Of a stretch of DNA of 50,638 nt, positions 17,772 to 26,674 are shown piece after piece. This DNA comes from Sphingobium scionense. Its GTDB lineage: Bacteria; Pseudomonadota; Alphaproteobacteria; Sphingomonadales; Sphingomonadaceae. A program made the position numbers and the translations under genes. The stretch's first letter is position 1; every line of letters begins with the position of its first letter. The notes beneath the pieces are model-generated. The model searched no databases, was not told the DNA's origin, and saw only the letters and a program-made list of their open reading frames with translations. The stretch is from positions 1 through 50,638 of the forward strand of contig NZ_JACIEU010000031.1 in the NCBI RefSeq assembly GCF_014197035.1, in the 5' to 3' direction.

Positions 17772-18802
17772 ATGGCGATCGAGATCATGGTCGGCCTTCC
17801 GCACTTGCGCGAGGGGCCGATATTGAACTGCGCCCGTGTCATGCAGGTGCCGACACTCATCTCGGCGAACGCGCTCTCGCGCTGGCATCGCAGCAAGGGC
17901 TGGCCTGAATGGCAGGGGTGGCGCCTCGATTTACTGAAAAATGCCGGCGGATTGTCCCGCATTGCATTGGACAGTGCGGGATTCGTGGCTTTGTCGCGAT
18001 ACTCCGCATATCCTTGGGCAACTGAGGACTATCTCGATCTCGCCGCAAGCTATCCGTTCCGCTGGTTCGCCAGCATGGACTATTGCGTCGAACCCGAAAT
18101 CGCACCCGATCGCGAAGAGGTGGCGACCGGATTTCGAGAACCATCCGGGTCAACCGCGATTGCTGGCGCGGCGCTCATGACCGCGGCATTGCCCATCGCT
18201 TCATGCCGGTAATACAAGGCCGGGTCGCAGGCGATTATGAAAATTGCATCGATGCGCTGAGCGATATCATCGACGCGGTACCTCTGATTGGTATCGGCTC
18301 CATGTGCCGCAGACCCGTAGGCGGCAGCGATGGGGTGATCGCCATCTTCGAGCATCTCGATCGCATTCTCGGCGCCAAGACGATGATTCACGGGTTCGGC
18401 ATAAAAGGCACGGCCCTCAGCAAGCTCCGCGGGCTCGAACATCGTGTCGCGTCGACAGACAGCCAGGCATTCGGGCTAGCCAGCAGAATCGAGGCGCGCC
18501 AGCGCGGCATCTCCAAGACCGACGCCTTCGTCGCCGATCATGTGGAAAGATGGGCGCGCCGCCAATATGCGCGATCCGCCCGCGCTCCCGCGCCCATACA
18601 GGGCGAGCTGCCGCTCGGCCCCGATGACCGACCGCCACGCGATCCATGGGAGAAGGCGATTGCACAGGCGCGCGCCGAAATCCGGACGCTGATCGAAGAG
18701 GGGCAACTGTCGCACGACGAAATTTCCGAACCGTGGATCGCGCAATGGGCAGCCGACATCTTCCAGGCCGAACCGCTTGAATCCGCCGGGGACTCTCGAT
18801 GA
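17772..18802 (+). pseudogene. DpdA-like / queuine tRNA-ribosyltransferase-like protein, frameshifted
   Basis: Two frames together make a protein of about 343 residues related to the TGT-fold family that includes DpdA, which inserts 7-deazaguanines into DNA. Frame one (from ATG 17772) carries LDSAGFVAL (the TGT DSGGF-like motif) and SMDYCVEPEIAPDREEVA. The second frame resumes with DRISRTIRVNRDC, PVIQGRVAGDY, LIGIGSMCRR and MIHGFGIKGTAL, the substrate-binding and zinc-region equivalents. The junction lies at about 18124: one missing G (GTGGCGACCGG for GTGGCGGACCGG) would explain it. Either the gene is dead or the assembly has a one-base error. It overlaps the next start by 4 bp. Confidence 0.7.
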
Positions 18803-19104
18803 TCCGCCACGGCGAAAGCATGGAACGCATCGTGCCCGGTCTATATGCGGGGAACGAGGTGAGGGCCGAGCGCCACCGTCGCGGCTGGGCATTTCAGATG
18901 AAATGCGGCCAGCTCGGTCGCCAACTCTGGTTTGAATATTCTCCGCACGGACTGTGGACCGCCATCGGCATCTGGCGCAACCTGGACACCGGACTCTGGG
19001 TGGCCGCTCGCCTCCGCGCCGGAACGCATTTCTGGGATGAAAGCTGCCAGGCCGCGCGCCTATACGGTGATGACGTCTATTCCATCCTGCGCGATGAAAC
19101 GTGA
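18799..19104 (+). CDS. Hypothetical protein, 101 aa
   Basis: Unknown small aromatic-rich protein (LWFEYSPHGLWTAIGIWRN, then LDTGLWVAARLRAG). The ATG overlaps the TGA of the DpdA-like gene (ATGA), showing translational coupling. No transmembrane helix or signal peptide. It ends the plus-strand block and faces the VapC-like gene. Confidence 0.65.
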   Translation: MIRHGESMERIVPGLYAGNEVRAERHRRGWAFQMKCGQLGRQLWFEYSPHGLWTAIGIWRNLDTGLWVAARLRAGTHFWDESCQAARLYGDDVYSILRDET

Positions 19105-19125
19105 CACGAATAGGTGAACCAGCGG

Positions 19126-19686
19126 TCAGTAGAGGATCAGGCCCGTCCCCGGCATGAGTTGATCCAGAAAATCGAAATCGCGCCGGTTTCCCGTCAGCAG
19201 ATCGCAACCTGTCGCCGCAGCCTGAAGAAACAGTAGGGCATCGTTGAGCAGCGCGATGGAATGCGGCTGACCGGAAAGGCGTGTTGCCATTCCTGCCAGC
19301 ATGCCTGCCTCGCCGAACACACGCGAAGAGGGCACGCTCAGGCGATGCTCGGGAATATCGTCGATCGTTCGCCCCAGCATCTTGAGAACAGACGCTGTGC
19401 GCTTGTCGGCCGGATCGAGCGCACCCATCAGATGGGTCATTTCACCAAGCGCCACGCTTGAATGGTTGACGATCCGGTTTTCCAGCAAGCGGTCTACTTC
19501 GAGAGACGTCTTGCCCTGAAGCACGTCGATATAGACGCAGGTGTCAAGCAGGAGCTCCCGGCCGACGACGGCTGCCTTGTGAACGAGCGGCAATTCCTCT
19601 TCGGACCGCCGTGTCAGTCTTGCTGCCCGCCGCTGCGGCCTGATCCTGCGTAGCGACGCCTTGCGATCAAATCCCAAGCGCAACAT
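19126..19686 (-). CDS. PIN domain toxin, VapC-like
   Basis: A 186-aa PIN-fold ribonuclease. The first acidic residue is in LLLDTCVYIDVLQG, the second in VALGEMTHL, and the C-terminal ones in LLNDALLFLQAAATG and LLTGNRRDFDFLDQ. There is a basic N-terminal extension of about 40 residues. The start overlaps the end of the antitoxin-like gene by 20 bp, the normal toxin-antitoxin order and coupling. VapC toxins cut tRNA or rRNA; the target of this one is unknown. Confidence 0.8.
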   Translation of the reverse strand: MLRLGFDRKASLRRIRPQRRAARLTRRSEEELPLVHKAAVVGRELLLDTCVYIDVLQGKTSLEVDRLLENRIVNHSSVALGEMTHLMGALDPADKRTASVLKMLGRTIDDIPEHRLSVPSSRVFGEAGMLAGMATRLSGQPHSIALLNDALLFLQAAATGCDLLTGNRRDFDFLDQLMPGTGLILY

Positions 19687-19939
19687 CCGCAGGAATGGAA
19701 CCCTTCCGGCCTACCAGCCTGGCGCCGAAATCATCCTCGAGCGCCACTTTGGCAAGAGCATATTCGACGAGATCTGTGGTCGAGGCAATCCCGCTGCGCA
19801 TCTTGGCGCGATTGATGAGTTCACGCGGCACGCGCGCGCCGACGGCGCTGTTCGTGCCTGACAGCAAGCCTGCCGCTTTCGCGGCGGCCACGACCGCTTC
19901 ATGTCTCAGGGACAAATGATCTTCGTGCTTCGTCGCCAT
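19667..19939 (-). CDS. Putative antitoxin of the PIN toxin
   Basis: A 90-aa protein upstream of and overlapping the PIN toxin gene. The segment GARVPRELINRAKMRSGIAS followed by TTDLVEYALAKVALEDDFG looks like a ribbon-helix-helix DNA-binding unit, with a basic C-terminal tail. ATG 19939 has a strong CGCAAGGAG upstream. By position and fold it should repress its own operon and neutralise the toxin. Confidence 0.72.
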   Translation of the reverse strand: MATKHEDHLSLRHEAVVAAAKAAGLLSGTNSAVGARVPRELINRAKMRSGIASTTDLVEYALAKVALEDDFGARLVGRKGSIPADVALGI

Positions 19940-20015
19940 CGGAAACTCCTTGCGTTGAACATATAGGCCATTTTGTAAAACATGCAAGGCGTTGGCGGGA
20001 AGCGGCCTGCCAGCA

Positions 20016-21746
20016 TCATTCTTGCGGAGCAAGCCAGAGATCCTGATAGGTCACGCATCGCCTCATCAGCTCCGCATGCGTTCCGCTGCCGACCAGCTCA
20101 CCGCCATTCATGAAAAGGACCTGGTCGGCACCCTTCGCTGTCGCCAGCCGATGGGTGATCATGATGAGCGTCGTCGCGCTATTGGTCCTGCCCCGCAGCC
20201 TCGCGATCACATCGGCCTCGCTGCGCGGATCGAGCGCGGACGTGCTTTCATCCAGGATCAAGACCGGCACGTCCACCCCCGCCAGGCGCGCAAGCTCCAG
20301 CTTCTGGATCTGGCCTCCCGACAGGCGTTCGCCCTGTTCCCCCAATTCCATATCGAAGTCGATCGGTCTTCCAGGTTCGTGGAAGCGCCAGACATGAAGA
20401 AGTTCCTCGACGTCGCTGATGGGCTGGTTCGCCGGGGGATAGAGGATGTTTTCCCGCAACGACCGGTTGAACAGGCCGATGAACTGCGGGGCGTAAAGAA
20501 TATAGCGATGACGCTCGCCCCAGGGGATCGTCGCAATATCGACCCCTGCAATTTCAACTCTTCCCGCGGCAGGTGCGAGCACGCCGGCAAGGATTTGGGC
20601 AAGCGTGGACTTGCCCGACCCGTTCGGGCCGACAATGGCGACGAATCGGCCTGAGGCGATATGCAGCGAAATCCCGGCGAGGGCGGGCAGGCCATCATCA
20701 TAGCGGAAGCTGAGATTTTCGGCGGCGAGATCGGCGTTGGCAAAGCGGTCGGGCTGCCAGGAACCCCGCTCATCCTCGGCATTCGTCAATGCCAGAACGT
20801 CGCGAATGTTGGCGATCGCGACACCGGCCTGAGCCAGAATATAGCCCAGCGAACTCAGCGGAACCGTCAGTCGGAAGGCATAGGTCTGCAACAGCACGAA
20901 TTCGCCCGCCGTCATTCGCCCCTTGCCGACATCGAGACCGGCCAGCATGAGCAGCGCCACAAGCCCGGCCCCCACGATGCAGAACTGCAGCGCCGCCATG
21001 ACAGTCAGCGAATGGTACATGGCCGCGCTGGCCTGCCGCTTCGCGCTTAATGTCCTGCCCACATAGTGGAGTTCGCGGTCGAGAGCGCCGTTGAGGATGA
21101 CACGGCGGGCATTGCGCACGATGTCGCTGATCGTGCGGGACACATGCGATGCAGCCGCATTGGTCGCGTCGGCATGCACACGGTGGCGTGCCGCGCCCAT
21201 CCAGGTCGCCCCGAGGAACCCCAAAAGCGTCATGCCGAGGATCAGGACATAGCGAGGCTCGATCAGGCTGGCGATCACCGCAAGACTGGCGAGAGCCTGG
21301 AGGAACACGGGCCCCAGCCGCCAGATCAATCCTTCCACGACCAGCGTCAGGCTATAGGGCAATCGCTCCAGCATGCCGGGAACGCGTCCGCTCCGGCTGT
21401 CGCGTGCCGCCGTGATTCGAGGCAGGGCGGCGCCAAGCGCATGGGTTTTAAGCTGCCGCGCCAGTGCATCGACCATTTTCGCGGTGCAGGAAAGCCTGGC
21501 CGTTTCCAGGATGGCGGCGGCCGCCCAGCATCCCACGAACAGCAGGATGTACAACAACAATTGCATGGGCGGTCCCACTGGTCCGGCCAGCGTGTCGATC
21601 AGCAGCTTGAGCGCATAGGGACCGGCGACGCCCATCGCGATCACGAGGGTTTCCAGGGCAAAAGCCTCCGTCAGGCTTCGCCTGGCACCGAGGTCCGCAG
21701 ACAGCATCAGCCGCCTCAGCCGGACCAATATGCCGAACGTTGTCAC
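20016..21746 (-). CDS. ABC exporter, fused permease and ATPase
   Basis: A 576-aa half-transporter. The N-terminal 320 residues contain about six hydrophobic segments typical of type IV (MsbA/HlyB-like) exporters. The C-terminal ATPase has Walker A GPNGSGKST, the signature LSGGQIQKLELARL, Walker B VLILDEST and the H-loop in MITHRL. It probably works as a homodimer in the inner membrane. The substrate cannot be read; no peptidase domain, lantibiotic gene or second subunit is adjacent. GTG start with AGGAGG upstream. It lies upstream of the toxin-antitoxin pair on the same strand. Confidence 0.87.
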   Translation of the reverse strand: MTTFGILVRLRRLMLSADLGARRSLTEAFALETLVIAMGVAGPYALKLLIDTLAGPVGPPMQLLLYILLFVGCWAAAAILETARLSCTAKMVDALARQLKTHALGAALPRITAARDSRSGRVPGMLERLPYSLTLVVEGLIWRLGPVFLQALASLAVIASLIEPRYVLILGMTLLGFLGATWMGAARHRVHADATNAAASHVSRTISDIVRNARRVILNGALDRELHYVGRTLSAKRQASAAMYHSLTVMAALQFCIVGAGLVALLMLAGLDVGKGRMTAGEFVLLQTYAFRLTVPLSSLGYILAQAGVAIANIRDVLALTNAEDERGSWQPDRFANADLAAENLSFRYDDGLPALAGISLHIASGRFVAIVGPNGSGKSTLAQILAGVLAPAAGRVEIAGVDIATIPWGERHRYILYAPQFIGLFNRSLRENILYPPANQPISDVEELLHVWRFHEPGRPIDFDMELGEQGERLSGGQIQKLELARLAGVDVPVLILDESTSALDPRSEADVIARLRGRTNSATTLIMITHRLATAKGADQVLFMNGGELVGSGTHAELMRRCVTYQDLWLAPQE

Positions 21747-21934
21747 TTTAATGGCCTCCTGGCGATCGATGGAAGAGCCAGAAGGAAGATTCGGAACGCG
21801 GCCTTTATCCTAGCGGCAAATCAGGCTGTTGCGAAGCCGGGATCGCGAGACGCCGGAAAGGGAAGGGAGGGGCGGGAATGTGACGGGAGACGTGGATCGT
21901 CCCGTCGTTCCTCTATCTCAAGGAGATGGTTCCC

Positions 21935-23131
21935 ATGGCGACCCTTGCCCGCATGAACGAAGCGCCCCCCGCATCCGCCCCCTATCGCATCGATGTCTCG
22001 CGTGGCCGAATGAGCAGCCGCGTATCGTCGGAATGGTTCTCCCGGCCCGACGATGAGAAATATCTCTCGCTCACCAGCCTCTATGATGCCGTTCGTGGCC
22101 GCGCGGACCGGGCGACCACGCGCATCGTCGAAAGCCGCGCGATCCGGGTCGAGGCGAAAAGTGACAATCCCGAACGCCTGATGCTGATGGCGCCCGGCGA
22201 TGATCGCCCCCTGGCGCCGACCAACTGGTCCTTCGGCCAGGTGGCGAGCCTCGTTGGGGCACCGGCTTCCTATCTGCGCCAGCTTCCAGCGGCCCTTGCG
22301 GGCATCAACCTGCAACATGGGCTCATGACCCACCGCGGCGAGCAGGTCAAACTGCTGCAGACGGACAATGGCAGAACCGAACTGCGCGCTGCTACCGGTT
22401 CCGAATATGGGCGCATTTTCGACTGGGAACTGGTCCAGGCTGTAATGGCCTTTGCCGGTGATGGTGTCGGCGATACGCGCTGGAAGGTGCCTGGCACAAT
22501 CCAGTGGGGCAGCATGACCTACAATCCCCACGTGGATATCACCAAGGAGATGACCACACTCTACGCATCGGACAGAGATATTTTCCTGTTCCTCGTCGAT
22601 GATACGCATCCGATCGAGGCAGGAAAACTGCCAAATGGCGATCCTGACCTGTACTTTCGCGGCTTTTATGCCTGGAACAGCGAGGTCGGCTCGAAAACGC
22701 TCGGCATCGCGACATTTTACTTGCGCGGAGTATGCGCGAACAGATGCCTTTGGGGTGTCGAGAATTTCGAGGAAGTCAACATCCGTCACTCGAAATTCGC
22801 CGGCGCCCGTTTTGCCCATCAGGCCGCTCCGGCACTCGAGCATTTCGCGAATTCCTCGCCGTCGCATTTCATCTCCGGCATCAAGGCCGCCCGCGAACGG
22901 ATCGTGGCGCGCAAGGACGAAGATCGCGAGCCTTTCCTGCGCAGGCGCGGCTTCTCGAAGGCCGAAACCACGAAGATCATCCAGACGGTGCTCGCCGAGG
23001 AAGGCCGGCCGCCTGAATCCATCTATGATTTCGTGCAGGGCATAACCGCGCTCGCACGGTCGAAGCCCCATCAGGACAGTCGCCTCGAACTGGAAACCAA
23101 GGCCCGAAAGCTCCTCGAACAGGCGCTTTGA
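21935..23131 (+). CDS. DUF932 domain protein
   Basis: A 398-aa protein of the DUF932 phage/plasmid family, recognised from the central WSFGQVASLVGAPASYLRQLP segment, LMTHRGEQVKLLQTDNGR and SEYGRIFDWELVQAVM. These proteins are common beside strawberry-notch and DUF736 genes on plasmids; their function is unknown, with proposals including DNA-modification or recombination roles. ATG 21935 was preferred over 21926 because AAGGAGA sits at proper distance only from the former. No membrane segment. Confidence 0.82.
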   Translation: MATLARMNEAPPASAPYRIDVSRGRMSSRVSSEWFSRPDDEKYLSLTSLYDAVRGRADRATTRIVESRAIRVEAKSDNPERLMLMAPGDDRPLAPTNWSFGQVASLVGAPASYLRQLPAALAGINLQHGLMTHRGEQVKLLQTDNGRTELRAATGSEYGRIFDWELVQAVMAFAGDGVGDTRWKVPGTIQWGSMTYNPHVDITKEMTTLYASDRDIFLFLVDDTHPIEAGKLPNGDPDLYFRGFYAWNSEVGSKTLGIATFYLRGVCANRCLWGVENFEEVNIRHSKFAGARFAHQAAPALEHFANSSPSHFISGIKAARERIVARKDEDREPFLRRRGFSKAETTKIIQTVLAEEGRPPESIYDFVQGITALARSKPHQDSRLELETKARKLLEQAL

Positions 23132-23216
23132 CGCCAGGCCTTCGTCCGCTTGTCGGCTCTTCAGTCCCGCATCCTGGTCCCGCGCCAGGATGCCCTTCGT
23201 CATGAAAGGATGCCCG

Positions 23217-23429
23217 ATGCGTCCCCATCAATCCGCCCCCCTTCAGGAATTCACCGTCGATGTCGCCTTTTTCAGCGGCGCAGACCCTTTCGCCACGGAG
23301 ACATATCGGATACCGGCCGCGACATGGTTCAGCGCGCAGCAGCAGGCGCTGCATATGTCGGTGAACAGCGTCTACGATAATGCGCGCATTCCCGATCTCC
23401 GTCGCACCGCCACCGTCCGGTCCGCCTGA
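23217..23429 (+). CDS. Hypothetical protein, 70 aa
   Basis: A small soluble protein with segments VDVAFFSGADPFATETYRI and ATWFSAQQQALHMSVNSVYD. No family recognised. GAAAGGA precedes ATG 23217 at a normal distance; an earlier ATG at 23190 has no good ribosome-binding site. It follows the DUF932 gene in the same direction. Confidence 0.55.
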   Translation: MRPHQSAPLQEFTVDVAFFSGADPFATETYRIPAATWFSAQQQALHMSVNSVYDNARIPDLRRTATVRSA

Positions 23430-23514
23430 CGCTCATCTGCGATCAAGTCGGCCATAGCCAGCCTCTCCGGCGCATCGTGCGGCGGAGTGGCCGGTCCCGA
23501 TCAAGGACATCATC

Positions 23515-24000
23515 ATGCAAGAACCCGACGATTGCATGTGGCGCGCGCTGCTCGATTTCCGCGCGCGTCATGGCCGGCGCTGGAAGGACGCGCTCACTCT
23601 TAAATGGATGAACGGCGATGACGAACGGGAGCCAAATAGCGCATCGCTTCGCATGATCCGCAACCAGTTCGGGCCATCCTGGCTCTGGGACTTGCCCAGG
23701 CTTCGCCTCGACAACGCGGCGCGGCGTCTCACCAATCTGGAAAAACTTCCAGATATGTGCGCCTGTCCTCATCCGGAGACCGGCGAGACCATCATCATCA
23801 AGCGCGGCGAGACCGGCTATTGGCCGATGCCTTCGCTCATCGCCGTCGATACGTTCAATGCCAGTTTCAATGCGAGGCCCGCCGCGATCGCAGCCATGCA
23901 AGCCGGCGCCATGTTCGGATGGCATGTCGAGGCAGCCAATCCCGATCGCTATGATGCGGCCGGCCGCCCCCTTGCCGGTTCCGGCAAAGCCGCCGGTTAA
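23515..24000 (+). CDS. Hypothetical protein, 161 aa
   Basis: Unknown family. The N-terminus WRALLDFRARHGRRWKDALTL and the LRMIRNQFGPSWLWDLPRL segment are basic and helical; the centre has CACPHPETGETIIIKRG. No signal peptide. AAGGACATCATC precedes the start. Its stop lies only about 65 bases upstream of the fluoride riboswitch, which should separate it from crcB control. Confidence 0.65.
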   Translation: MQEPDDCMWRALLDFRARHGRRWKDALTLKWMNGDDEREPNSASLRMIRNQFGPSWLWDLPRLRLDNAARRLTNLEKLPDMCACPHPETGETIIIKRGETGYWPMPSLIAVDTFNASFNARPAAIAAMQAGAMFGWHVEAANPDRYDAAGRPLAGSGKAAG

Positions 24001-24064
24001 GGCATCTTCTCGCCAGTTGCGGCACCTTCTTGCCGACGATGGTCAGCATTGCTATCCCGATACC

Positions 24065-24114
24065 GAAGGGAATGGTGTCTCCCTCAAAACCGCGCTATTG
24101 CTGATGACGCCTGC
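24065..24114 (+). promoter_or_regulatory. Fluoride (crcB) riboswitch
   Basis: The segment carries the hallmarks of the crcB-motif RNA: AGGG-AATGGTGTCT-CCCT at 24067-24084, then AACCGC, and GCTGATGACGCCTGC at 24100-24114. The GGTGTCTCCC loop and the GATGACGCC strand form the pseudoknotted fluoride site in known members. It lies about 30 bases upstream of the crcB start, so fluoride should raise crcB expression. Spacing to the AAGGAGG ribosome site suggests control of translation initiation or of transcription within the short leader. Confidence 0.85.
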
Positions 24115-24146
24115 TTTCGCGCTCCCGGGCGCAGAAGGAGGCGTGC

Positions 24147-24536
24147 GTGGGTTATCTTCTGGTGTTCGTGGGGTCTGGTATCGGAGGCATGCTGCGCCAT
24201 GCCGTCGGCCTTCTGGCCCTGCGATGCTTTGGCGCAGCCTTTCCTTTCGGAACGCTCGCCATCAACATCGTCGGCTCCTTCCTCATCGGCCTCGTTGCGG
24301 AATATTGGGCACTCAAGACCGGTCTTCCCCCGTCTGTGCGCCTGTTCCTGACAACCGGCGTCATCGGCGGCTTCACAACCTTCTCGACATTCTCCCTCGA
24401 AGCCGTGCTGCTGTGGGAACGGGGCCAGCCGCTTCTGGCCGTAACCTATGTGACCGCTTCGATCCTGCTATCGATCGCGGCCCTGTTTGCCGCACACTGG
24501 CTGATCCGCTTCCTGCACGCGCCGCCCGCTCTCTGA
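24147..24536 (+). CDS. crcB: Fluoride efflux channel CrcB/FluC
   Basis: A 129-aa inner-membrane protein with four hydrophobic helices. It shows the family motifs GSGIGGMLRHAVG, FGTLAINIVGSFLIG and TTGVIGGFTTFSTFSLE. Fluc proteins form dual-topology dimers that pass fluoride out of the cell. The GTG start at 24147 follows AGAAGGAGG. The riboswitch just upstream gives an obvious regulation. A single copy is enough for the homodimeric type. Confidence 0.93.
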   Translation: MGYLLVFVGSGIGGMLRHAVGLLALRCFGAAFPFGTLAINIVGSFLIGLVAEYWALKTGLPPSVRLFLTTGVIGGFTTFSTFSLEAVLLWERGQPLLAVTYVTASILLSIAALFAAHWLIRFLHAPPAL

Positions 24537-24719
24537 GGCCATGAGGCGAACGCCTTGTGCCACGCCGACCTCAATTGGTCTTCTACGCGCAGAGGCGGTC
24601 TACGCTTCGCCCGGTGTCCAGGACCCTCGATCTTGTCGGCAGACATGCCGATCGGCTTGCAAGCGATCGTTCCGGCTGTAGACTTGTTCGACCATTGTCT
24701 GGGAGAAGGGCCACGCAAC

Positions 24720-24896
24720 ATGGCGCACAAGTTCGAAATCTATAAGGACAAGGCTGGCGAGTTTCGCGTACGCTTCAGGTACAATGCCGAGATATTGTTC
24801 TCGACCGAGGGCTACAGCAGCAAAGCCTCGGCGAAGAATGCGATCGACTCGATCAAGAAAAATGGCCCTGAAGCGCCCATCGAGGACAATAGCTAA
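24720..24896 (+). CDS. DUF1508 (YegP-like) protein
   Basis: A 58-aa protein with the YegP/DUF1508 pattern: FEIYKDKAGEFRVRFRYNAE, ILFSTEGYSSKASAKNAIDS and IKKNGPEAPIED. Single-repeat members are small beta-rich proteins of unknown function, often near stress genes. ATG 24720 follows GAGAAGGG; the longer frame from 24555 adds non-family residues. Confidence 0.85.
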   Translation: MAHKFEIYKDKAGEFRVRFRYNAEILFSTEGYSSKASAKNAIDSIKKNGPEAPIEDNS

Positions 24897-25056
24897 AGGC
24901 CCGGCGCCAGGGTTCGGCACCAACTTTCCCAAGCGACACCTTGCCCTGGTTGATGCCTATGACCGCTATATCCACAATCAAATGGCAAGGCGGCGTGCCG
25001 GCCACGTTCGGCCATGTCCATCCTTTGAGCGCGGGAGGCCTTTAGTGCTTTAGCCT

Positions 25057-25896
25057 ATGACCGATCGTTACAGCTTCGACGGCGCGCCCTTCGAACAGGA
25101 TATCTTCTCGCATTTCTTCCTCAATGTGGCCCAGGCGAATGTGGCTGCTGCTGAACGCTACGGCGAGGACAGGGCGGCCATTGCGCAGGCGGTCGATCGG
25201 GCAATCCTCACCGAACTCCAGGTCATCCTGCCCTCGATGAATCCGGCGGCTTTGCTGGGTTTGCGCGCCGGTTTTCCCGATGCGATCCGCCACCCTGCCT
25301 TCGGCAGGGCCTGGCTCCTCATCCGCGAGGCAGCCTCCCATTATAGCGACTTTCTCGCGATCAGTTCTTCGGTCGAACCCGCGATCATCATGGCCGCGCT
25401 CGATATTCCCGTCATACCCTTGCGCGGGACCGATATCGACAGCCTCGCCCCGCCAACAAGCGATGTGGACAGGCTTCTCGAGCTATGGGACACGCCGCCG
25501 CATCCGATCGTCGGCTTCGAGCCTGCATCCCTCGATCACTATTTTCTCGTTTCCGGATCCGTCCGTTCGTTGCGGCGCTGTCTCGCCGGCGATCCGCGTT
25601 TCCAGCCGTTGCGCGCGATCATGGGGCCTTCGGACTTTCCCCTGCCGAAGCGCCCCACCGGCACCTGCGGCATAAGACCCAAGCAGCAGGGCCAACGCAT
25701 CGGATCCGTCTGGCACAAGGATAATTCCGACGGCCCCCTCATCACTATATTCATTGGCGGATGGATGGAGGACGGCAGGCTCTGCGACGACGGCGCGCCG
25801 CTCCATCAACCGATGCCGATGCGTATTCTCGAATATATCATGCGCCACGGCGTGCTGGCGATGTCGATCGTGCAGAAGCCCTCGGGCAAGACCTGA
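25057..25896 (+). CDS. Hypothetical protein, 279 aa
   Basis: No family recognised. It is a soluble protein with helical N-terminal half (FFLNVAQANVAAAERYGEDR) and a C-terminal part with IGSVWHKDNSDGPLITIFIGG. The ribosome-binding site is weak: GGGAGG is about 20 bases upstream of ATG 25057. It stands alone between the DUF1508 gene and a long non-coding gap. Codon use is like the neighbours. Confidence 0.65.
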   Translation: MTDRYSFDGAPFEQDIFSHFFLNVAQANVAAAERYGEDRAAIAQAVDRAILTELQVILPSMNPAALLGLRAGFPDAIRHPAFGRAWLLIREAASHYSDFLAISSSVEPAIIMAALDIPVIPLRGTDIDSLAPPTSDVDRLLELWDTPPHPIVGFEPASLDHYFLVSGSVRSLRRCLAGDPRFQPLRAIMGPSDFPLPKRPTGTCGIRPKQQGQRIGSVWHKDNSDGPLITIFIGGWMEDGRLCDDGAPLHQPMPMRILEYIMRHGVLAMSIVQKPSGKT

Positions 25897-26272
25897 TCGC
25901 ACGCCCGCAATCTTCACGTCGCATCACGGCCTCCATCCGTCGACGGATGAACCCGATGCTCTGGCCTGTCACCGGCTTCCCGCCTATGCGCGCGCCGGGC
26001 CGCGGCTTCAAAGCAGCATATGGCCTCCACTCCTGACGGTGACTCCATGCTGCAGCCGCCGTCAGGAGACCAGCCAACATGCTGAAATAGACGTCGATTC
26101 GCGTCGTTCCCTATTCTGTAACGTCGATAGCCAGGCCCCTGGATGGCTATCACACGCCCTTGCGCCAAATGGTTCCAGCCCCGCCAAAATAAATTCGTTC
26201 AGTCGGGGACCAATCAGCGCGTGAATCGTTCACCCGGCAGAGCAAAGCGAAAAGGCGCATAGGGGGACTGTA
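25897..26272. other. 376-base gap with two hairpins upstream of the receiver genes
   Basis: No convincing gene. A perfect 10-bp stem (CTCCTGACGG 26030-26039 with CCGTCAGGAG 26059-26068) and a 7-bp stem (ATAGCCA 26127-26133 with TGGCTAT 26144-26150) are present. Neither has a T-run, so they are not classic terminators. The second half is less GC-rich and likely holds the promoter of the two receiver genes. Confidence 0.45.
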
Positions 26273-26674
26273 GTGGTGATACCATCCGTCGCCGAAGATC
26301 TTCGGCAGCTCCACATTCTCGTTGTCGACCATGATCCGTTGCTTCGAGCCTTCCTGGCAGACGATCTCCGCGAGGAAGGCATGACGGTGATCGAAGCATC
26401 GAACGCCGACGAAGCGCTGACCTATTGCCAGTCGAACGCACCTGTCGACCTTGTCTTTACAGATGTGCAGATGCCCGGCTCGATGGACGGTATTGGTCTG
26501 GCACACAGGATCAGCAAAACGGAACCCAGGATTCCCGTTATTGTCACTTCGGGCGCAATCCCGGTCGACAGCCTCGATCCCGGGATCCCGTTCATCGCGA
26601 AACCCTATGCTGTGAAGGACGCCAGAACACTGATATTCTCGACCTTAGGTCTGGAGCCACAGGACACCGAATGA
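26273..26674 (+). CDS. Single-domain response regulator (receiver)
   Basis: A 133-aa CheY-like receiver. The acidic pocket is in ILVVDHDPLLR, the phosphoacceptor Asp in LVFTDVQMPGSMDG, the Thr/Ser switch in VIVTSGAIP and the conserved Lys in PFIAKPYAV. No output domain. GTG start after AGGGGGACTGTA. It overlaps the next receiver gene by 4 bases. Sensor kinase not in the window; alphaproteobacterial receivers of this type often work in phosphorelays. Confidence 0.87.
   Translation: MVIPSVAEDLRQLHILVVDHDPLLRAFLADDLREEGMTVIEASNADEALTYCQSNAPVDLVFTDVQMPGSMDGIGLAHRISKTEPRIPVIVTSGAIPVDSLDPGIPFIAKPYAVKDARTLIFSTLGLEPQDTE

Noticed and set aside
21821..23203. 460-codon minus-strand frame
   Set aside because: Runs opposite the DUF932 gene, which has a good ribosome site and family motifs.
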